Shown here: positions 58,621-64,000 of the stretch, one piece after another
How positions within the stretch are numbered: position 1 is the stretch's first letter
Layout: each line of letters begins with the position of its first letter
Assembly: GCF_009707125.1 (NCBI RefSeq)
Contig: NZ_WLVL01000007.1
Location: 62,001-126,000, forward strand
Reading direction: 5' to 3'
From: Arsenicicoccus cauae
Lineage (GTDB): Bacteria > Actinomycetota > Actinomycetes > Actinomycetales > Dermatophilaceae
DNA: 64,000 nt
Translations under genes and position numbers: made by a program
Notes under the pieces: generated by a model
Seen by the model: the letters and a program-made list of their open reading frames with translations, nothing else
The model's database searches: none
What the model was told of the DNA's origin: nothing

Positions 58621-58752
58621 GGGCCCAAGGGTAGTGGTCCTGACCTGGCCGGCCGAACGCGTATCAGTGCCCCCGACACGCGGCGTTCACGGGGACCCGG
58701 TTGGATGGGGACGAGGAGCGCTCGCCCTGTCCTGACCGACCCGGAGGAAGTC

Positions 58753-61032
58753 ATGCCGACCGTGCCCGATCCCGACGCCGCCCCCACCTCGCGGATCGCC
58801 GTCCTCACGAGCGGGGGTGACGCGCAGGGCATGAACGCCGCGGTGCGCGGCGCCGTCCGCACCGCCCTCCACCTCGGGGCCGAGGTCTTCGCGATCTACG
58901 AGGGCTACCAGGGCATGGTCGACGGCGGCGACGGCATCCGCCAGGTCGGCTGGGACGACGTCGGCAACGTCCTGCACCGCGGCGGCACCATGATCGGGAC
59001 CTACCGCAGCAAGGACTTCCGCGAGCGCGCGGGCCGGCTGCGCGCCGCCGCCAACCTCGTCGAGCGCGGCATCGACCGGCTGATCGTCATCGGTGGGGAC
59101 GGCTCGCTGAGCGGGCTCGACCTGTTCCGCCAGGAGTGGCCCGGGCTGCTCGCCGAGCTGGCCGACACCGGGCGCATCGACCAGGCGCTCGCGGACGCGC
59201 ACCCCGCCCTGATGATCGCCGGGCTCGTCGGCTCCATCGACAACGACCTGGTGGGCACCGACATGACCATCGGCGCGGACAGCGCGCTGCACCGGATCGT
59301 CGACGCCATCGACGCGATCGCGAGCACGGCCGCGAGCCACCAGCGCAGCTTCGTCGTGGAGGTCATGGGGCGGCACTGCGGCTACCTGGCCCTGATGAGC
59401 GCCATCGCCGGCGGCTGCGACTATGTCTTGATCCCGGAGCACCCGCCCGCCGACGGGTGGGAGGACCGGATGTGCGCCGAGCTGCGACGCGGTCGCGCGG
59501 CCGGGCGCCGCGACTCGATCGTCATCGTCGCCGAGGGCGCCCAGGACCGCGAGGGCAGGCCGATCACGGCGGCCTACGTGCGGGACACGATCGAGCAGCG
59601 CCTCGACGAGGACACCCGCGTGACGATCCTCGGGCACGTGCAGCGCGGCGGCCGGCCGAGCGCCTTCGACCGGTGGGCCTCCACCTGGCTCGGCCACGCC
59701 GCGGCCGAGGAGGTCCTGGCGGCGACCCCGGAGTCGGTGGCCCACGTGGTCGGCATACGCGGCAACCGCATCGCCAAGGTCCCCCTCATGCAGGCCGTCG
59801 AGCGCACCCGGGAGGTGCCCGCAGCGATCAGCCGCGGCGACTATGCCGAGGCGATGCGGCTGCGCGGCGGGTCGTTCACCGAGATGACTCAGGTGTTCGC
59901 CGAGATGTCCGAGCCGCCGGTGCCCGCCCTGGCCGAGGGCGAGGCGCCCCGACGAGTCGCGATCCTGCACGCGGGCGGCCTCGCGCCGGGCATGAACACC
60001 GCCGCCCGCGCCGCGGTCCGTCTCGGCATCGACCGCGGGCACACCATGCTGGGCGTACGCGGCGGCTTCCCCGGGCTGCGGGACGGGCAGGTCGAGGAGC
60101 TGACCTGGGGCGACGTGGAGGGGTGGACCTCCATCGGCGGCGCGGAGCTCGGCATCCGGCGCAGCGTCCCCGACATCGAGGACCTCTACGCCATCGGGCG
60201 CAGCCTCGAGGCGTCCCGGGTCGACGCGCTGCTGGTCGTCGGCGGCTGGAACGCCTACCAGGGCGCCCACCGGTTGTGGGAGGAGCGGGACCGCTACCCC
60301 GCCTTCCGCATCCCCGTGGTGTGCGTCCCGGCCTCGATCGACAACAACCTGCCGGGGTCCGAGCTCGCCATCGGCACCGACACCGCCCTCAACGCGATCG
60401 TCGAGGCCGTCGACCGGATCAAGCAGTCCGCGTCGGCGCGGCGGCGCTGCTTCGTGGTCGAGACCATGGGGCGCTACTGCGGCTACCTCGCGCTGATGGG
60501 CGGGCTGGCGAGCGGGGCCGAGCGCGTCTACCTCCACGAGGAGGGCATCACCCTCGACGACCTGCAGGACGACGTGCGTCGGCTCCGGTCCTCCTTCGAC
60601 GCCGGGCGACGCCTCTACCTCGCCATCCGCAACGAGCGCGCGAGCGAGCAGTACACGACGGACTTCCTCGCCCGTCTCCTCGACCAGGAGGGGCAGGAGA
60701 GGTATGACGTGCGCCAGGCGGTCCTCGGTCACCTCCAGCAGGGCGGCGACCCCTCGCCCTTCGACCGGGTGCTGGCGACGCGGCTCGTGGCGCACGCGGT
60801 GGACCTGCTGACCGAGCAGCTCGCCGCAGGGGGCCGCGAGGCGCAGCTGGTCGGTCTCGTCGCGGGCCGGGTGCAGGCCACGCCCATGGCGCGGATGCTC
60901 GAGCTCATGGACATGGCGCACCGTCGTCCCAGAGACCAGTGGTGGCTGGACCTGAGGCCCGTCGTCCGCGCCGTCTCGGAGCCGCCGCCGCCCGTGCTTG
61001 CGGGGCCTCGGGCGCCGTCCGCAGGCCTGTGA
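58753..61032 (+). CDS. double-length, eukaryote-type 6-phosphofructokinase
   Basis: 759 residues, two PFK halves in tandem; usual bacterial PfkA has about 320. N-half: LTSGGDAQGMNAAVRGAVR, GGDGSLSG, VGSIDNDLVGTDMTIGADSA with catalytic Asp, EVMGRHCGYLALM and GHVQRGGRPSAFDR. C-half (from about residue 400): HAGGLAPGMNTAARAAVR, GGWNAYQG replacing GGDGS, ASIDNNLPGSELAIGTDTAL and IKQSASARRRCFVVETMGRY. Both halves line up with animal/fungal PFK, whose C-half is a regulatory relic with the same N-N change. It probably makes fructose 1,6-bisphosphate with ATP in the N-half and may bind effectors in the C-half. ATG 58753 with GGAGGAAG. Confidence 0.92.
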   Translation: MPTVPDPDAAPTSRIAVLTSGGDAQGMNAAVRGAVRTALHLGAEVFAIYEGYQGMVDGGDGIRQVGWDDVGNVLHRGGTMIGTYRSKDFRERAGRLRAAANLVERGIDRLIVIGGDGSLSGLDLFRQEWPGLLAELADTGRIDQALADAHPALMIAGLVGSIDNDLVGTDMTIGADSALHRIVDAIDAIASTAASHQRSFVVEVMGRHCGYLALMSAIAGGCDYVLIPEHPPADGWEDRMCAELRRGRAAGRRDSIVIVAEGAQDREGRPITAAYVRDTIEQRLDEDTRVTILGHVQRGGRPSAFDRWASTWLGHAAAEEVLAATPESVAHVVGIRGNRIAKVPLMQAVERTREVPAAISRGDYAEAMRLRGGSFTEMTQVFAEMSEPPVPALAEGEAPRRVAILHAGGLAPGMNTAARAAVRLGIDRGHTMLGVRGGFPGLRDGQVEELTWGDVEGWTSIGGAELGIRRSVPDIEDLYAIGRSLEASRVDALLVVGGWNAYQGAHRLWEERDRYPAFRIPVVCVPASIDNNLPGSELAIGTDTALNAIVEAVDRIKQSASARRRCFVVETMGRYCGYLALMGGLASGAERVYLHEEGITLDDLQDDVRRLRSSFDAGRRLYLAIRNERASEQYTTDFLARLLDQEGQERYDVRQAVLGHLQQGGDPSPFDRVLATRLVAHAVDLLTEQLAAGGREAQLVGLVAGRVQATPMARMLELMDMAHRRPRDQWWLDLRPVVRAVSEPPPPVLAGPRAPSAGL

Positions 61033-61083
61033 CCTGCGCAGATGTGACCACGTGACCATATCGAGATTTTTTTGGACTCGGGG

Positions 61084-61109
61084 GTTTGCCGCCTGACGGG
61101 CCTGGGCAA
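61084..61109 (+). promoter_or_regulatory. possible SigB/SigH-type stress promoter
   Basis: GTTT (61084-61087), 16-base spacer, GGGCAA (61104-61109). Actinobacterial general-stress sigma factors use GTTT-N14-16-GGGTA(T). It is 80 bases before the PRC/DUF2382 gene, a family often induced by stress. A T7 run at 61067-61073 just upstream may end the phosphofructokinase transcript. Confidence 0.4.
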
Positions 61110-61189
61110 GTTACGTGCAGCGGGGCACCGTCGTCCACGGCGACGGCGTCATCCGGCACTTGGTAACCAACGAAAGGCGGAACCCCAGC

Positions 61190-62170
61190 ATGTTCTCCAA
61201 CGAGCACATCGAGCAGGTCCTCAACGGCACCGTCGTCGACAACAACGGCGACAAGATCGGCAAGGTCGGCGACGTCTACAACGACGACCGCACCGGCAAC
61301 CCGTCCTGGGTGACCGTCAACACCGGCCTGTTCGGCACGTCCAACACCTTCATCCCGCTCGACGACGCGCAGGTCGATGGCGACACCATCCGCGTCCCGT
61401 TCTCCAAGGACAAGGTCAAGGACGCCCCCCGCGTGGACGCCGACCGTCACCTGGACGCCGACGAGGAGCGCGAGCTCTACCGCTACTACGGCCAGGACTA
61501 CGACGAGGGCTACGTCGCTGCCGGCACCCGTGGCGGCGATCACGGCGCTGACGGCGACGCGGACGCCACTGCCGGCCGCAACGACCACGGCGCTGACGGC
61601 GACGCGGACGCCACTGCCGGCCGCAACGACCACGGAGCTGACGGCGACGCCGACGCGACCGCCGGTCGTCCCCTCGCCGACCGCGACCGCACCCAGGGCG
61701 ACAACACGCTGACCCGCTCCGAGGAGGAGCTGCACGTCGGGACCCGCGAGCGCGAGGCCGGCCGCGTGCGCCTGCGCAAGCACGTCCGCACCGAGCGCGA
61801 GTCGGTCACGGTCCCGGTGACCCACGAGGAGGTCCGCGTCGAGCGCACCCCCATCCGTGACGGTGAGGGCGGCCGCATCGGTGGCGACGAGACCGCCGAG
61901 GTCCGCCTCAAGGCCGACGAGGTCGTCGTCGACAAGGACGTCGTGGCCAAGGAGCAGGTCTCCCTGGGCAAGGAGACGGTGACCGAGCAGCAGCGCGTCA
62001 CCGAGGACGTCCGCAAGGAGGAGATCGAGGTCGAGCGCGAGGGCGGCGTCCGCGAGGGTGGCCTGCGTGACGGGGTCGGCAACGACCGCGACAACGACGG
62101 CAAGGTCGGCCTCGGCGACAAGATCAAGGACAAGCTGGACCGCGACAACGACGGCAAGGTCGGTCGCTGA
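61190..62170 (+). CDS. PRC-barrel and DUF2382 stress-type protein with internal repeats
   Basis: 326 residues. PRC barrel at the N-terminus (LNGTVVDNNGDKIGKVGDVY, TFIPLDDAQVDGDTIRVPFS), three 15-residue DHGADGDADATAGRN repeats (45-base DNA repeats, about 61540-61672), then DUF2382 (RSEEELHVGTREREAGRVRL, VTHEEVRVERTPI, EVVVDKDVVAKEQVSLGKE). The end has two DRDNDGKVG copies, D-x-D-x-D-G calcium-loop-like. Such proteins are stress-induced and their role is unknown. ATG 61190 after AAAGGCGG; terminator at 62224. Confidence 0.88.
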   Translation: MFSNEHIEQVLNGTVVDNNGDKIGKVGDVYNDDRTGNPSWVTVNTGLFGTSNTFIPLDDAQVDGDTIRVPFSKDKVKDAPRVDADRHLDADEERELYRYYGQDYDEGYVAAGTRGGDHGADGDADATAGRNDHGADGDADATAGRNDHGADGDADATAGRPLADRDRTQGDNTLTRSEEELHVGTREREAGRVRLRKHVRTERESVTVPVTHEEVRVERTPIRDGEGGRIGGDETAEVRLKADEVVVDKDVVAKEQVSLGKETVTEQQRVTEDVRKEEIEVEREGGVREGGLRDGVGNDRDNDGKVGLGDKIKDKLDRDNDGKVGR

Positions 62171-62223
62171 TCAGCCTGATCTGACGCGTCGAGCCCTGCT
62201 CGACGACAGGTTAGCCACGACGA

Positions 62224-62254
62224 AGGCCCGGCTCCCCACGCGGGGGCCGGGCCT
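62224..62254 (+). terminator. hairpin terminator
   Basis: AGGCCCGG (62224-62231) pairs with CCGGGCCT (62247-62254); CTCCCC/GGGGG continues the stem. It follows the PRC/DUF2382 gene and faces the convergent VWA gene. Confidence 0.78.
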
Positions 62255-62343
62255 GCGTCATGCCCGACGCCGGGCCCCGCATCTGTGAGCTGGGGGCCAG
62301 GTTGTGCCGTCACCGTGACGGGTGCGAAGGCGCGCGGCGGGGG

Positions 62344-64000
62344 TCAGAGCGAGAAGAGCGCCAGGTTGACGGCCGCCTTCATCTCGGACGGGCTGTTGAC
62401 CTGGGCCGCACGGCCACCGGTGGCGCTGGCGATGGCCTGCAACGCCCCAATGTCCGCCTCGGCGCCGTAGCCCAGGCAGATGATCCTGACGGGTCGCTGG
62501 GGGTCCTTGGCCTCGTTGAGGTAGGTGAGGAGCTGGCCGAGCGTGTCCGGGCTGGTGGTGTCGCGGTTGGCGCCGTCGGACAGGACCACGAGCTGGTTGA
62601 CGTAGCCGGGGTCGTACTCGTCGAGGGTGTAGGCGTAGGCCTCGCGGACGGCCTGGTAGAGGGGTGTCCCTCCCTTGATGGTGACGTCGCTCATGGCCTG
62701 CACCACGACGTCGCTGTGCTGGCGGCCGGCGTCGGCGCTCTCGTTGACGGCGAGGTCGGTGGCCCGCTCGACCAGGGGTGTCCCGAGCTCGTTGGAGGTG
62801 TGAAAGAACCACACGCCGGAGCGGGCTCGGGGCGACGCGGTCTGGTAGACGTTGCCGACGAGGCCGCGGACCAGGTCGATGCGGCTCGTCGCCCCGCCGG
62901 CGAGGTGCTGGTTCATCGACCCCGAGGCGTCCACGAGCACCATCGAGGAGATGCGGGAGTGCATGCCCCGCCAGGCCTGCACGGTCTGCTGCAGCACGGG
63001 CAGCGGCACGGCGGCGGGACGCAGCGGCGCGGCGGCATAGGCGACGCCGGCGGGGTGATCGGTGGGCGCGGCGCCGTCGGGCGCCCTCAGGCCGGCCGCT
63101 CGCAGGGCGGCCAGGCCGGACGCCGAGGTGAGGTAGGCCCGGAACCCCCGCGCCGAGGCAGCGCCCGGAGCGTCGTCGGCGGTCGCTCCCACCCCCAGCA
63201 CCGACAGCGGCACGGAGGCGGCGCCGCCGGCGAGGGGGACGGCGGCCAGCGGCACCGTCGGGTCCACGGCGTTGTGCGCGGCGACGGCCCTCTCGGTGGT
63301 GACATAGGCCGAGGCGCGGGAGGTCACCTCGGAGAGGGTGTCGTCCTGGTCAGGGAGCACGTCCCCGTCGTTGCCGGCGAGCGAGGTGATGCGGTGCTCG
63401 ACCTTGATCACGGCGAGGTCCTTGTCGCTCGGCCCCGCGTAGTCCGGCGCCTTGGCGAGCGGCCCGCCGTTGGCGAGGGTGATCATGGCTCCGAACCCGA
63501 TGGCAGCGGTGGGGCTGGTCGCCGGGTCCGCCATGCGGATCGAGAAGGACGCTCACTCGGGGTGCCCGGTCTGGGCCCAGGTCGACCGCCCCAGCATCCA
63601 CGAACGCCAGGCGTCGGGGGTGAGCGGCCGGGTGGGCCAGCCCCAGGCGCCCGTGTCGACCATGGCCGAGGGCATCGCGAGGACGACGGGGGTGCTGGCG
63701 ACCAGCTGCGGGGCGGTGCGCCTCACGGAGCTGGGGAGGGCGGCGACGTCCCCCTCGGACCGGGCGAGCCACAGCGCGGCCCGGTCCGATGAGAGCAGCC
63801 CGGGGAGTGCGGCGGGCCCCGCGGCCTGCTGCACCGCCACCCGGGCGCAGGCCGATCGCTGCGCGACGCGATAGTCGTCGGCGACCCGGGCGAGGGCGTC
63901 GGTCAGGTCGGGGGAGGCATAGAGCGTGGTGGCGTCGTCGCACGTGCGGACCTCGGCCTGCCGCGAGCCCGTCGGCCCCTGCACCCCGGCCGTGGCTCCC
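62344..64000 (-). pseudogene. substrate-binding plus VWA domain protein, split by an in-frame TGA, 5' end outside window
   Basis: One frame runs from beyond 64000 to the stop at 62344, broken only by TGA at 63553-63555. The upstream piece (CDDATTLYASPDLTDALARV, PQLVASTPVVLAMPSA, ending WAQTGHPE) is a solute-binding-like domain; the downstream piece (62344-63534 from its first Met) continues ASFSIRMADPATSPTAAIGF and carries the VWA domain with MIDAS motif VLVDASGSMNQHL, the T in GGTPLYQAV, and LSDGANRD. Relatives read HPEW at the break, so TGG to TGA (Trp to stop) is the simplest cause. Extracellular lipoprotein-like VWA proteins of this type are ~550-600 residues. A sequencing error or readthrough remains possible. 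Confidence 0.8.

Overview
The window is very GC-rich actinobacterial DNA. GTG starts are frequent, four-base ATGA/GTGA stop-start overlaps join operon genes, and the markers present (assimilatory narK-nas-nirBD with siroheme genes, class F sortase, ArgS, NDH-2) fit a chromosomal segment of a Micrococcales-type organism. Intrasporangiaceae/Dermatophilaceae is my best guess, but no rRNA or tRNA is present to confirm it.

Layout. 1-5.5 kb: SRPBCC protein, phytoene-desaturase-like oxidoreductase, DUF2786 protein, dicarboxylate/amino-acid symporter. 5.6-11.4 kb: a disturbed zone. An intact succinate-semialdehyde-type dehydrogenase lies between two decayed genes (3' end of a class III aminotransferase, 5' end of an M24 peptidase/ectoine-hydrolase-like gene). 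Next comes a lower-GC block: formaldehyde dehydrogenase, PfpI amidase, ABM monooxygenase, sarcosine-oxidase-like enzyme. Arrays of a structured 50-bp repeat bound this zone. 11.4-16.4 kb: GT2, PIG-L, small proteins, a serine hydrolase and a decayed MFS gene. 16.4-18.3 kb: an XRE-TPR regulator divergent from a 58-residue secreted peptide with three 12-residue repeats. 18.4-26.5 kb: truncated DUF72 gene, NAD(P)HX dehydratase, histidine phosphatase, MHS transporter, a 217-bp tandem repeat, a Pro/Glu-rich protein, then PstS plus a Na/Pi cotransporter behind a PHO-box-like sequence. 26.5-36.6 kb: one long minus-strand nitrate-assimilation operon. 36.8-41 kb: OYE, MFS, YgjV-like and rhodanese-like genes. 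41.2-45.7 kb: 5-oxoprolinase cluster (NRAMP, pxpA, fused pxpBC, DUF1445). 45.9-49 kb: PAP2 phosphatase, class F sortase and a repeat-bearing surface protein. 49.4-56.8 kb: TfoX-C, pyridoxal/HMP kinase, SNase-like protein, riboflavin synthase, PfkB, SMP-30, NhaP and NDH-2. 56.9-64 kb: argS, a double-length eukaryote-type phosphofructokinase, a PRC/DUF2382 stress protein, and a VWA gene broken by a TGA codon that runs off the right edge.

The strongest candidate for an undescribed system is the regulator/peptide pair at 16758-18215. The regulator has the HTH-plus-TPR layout of RRNPP quorum sensors (Rgg, PlcR, NprR). Next to it, divergently transcribed, is a tiny exported protein made of three PTVGGSWPT repeats; the first two copies differ only at synonymous positions. 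This looks like a multi-copy peptide pheromone precursor and its receptor in an actinobacterium. Second is a dispersed 50-bp repeat whose 8-bp stem covaries between loci and which sits mostly at convergent gene ends. Third is the eukaryote-type phosphofructokinase.
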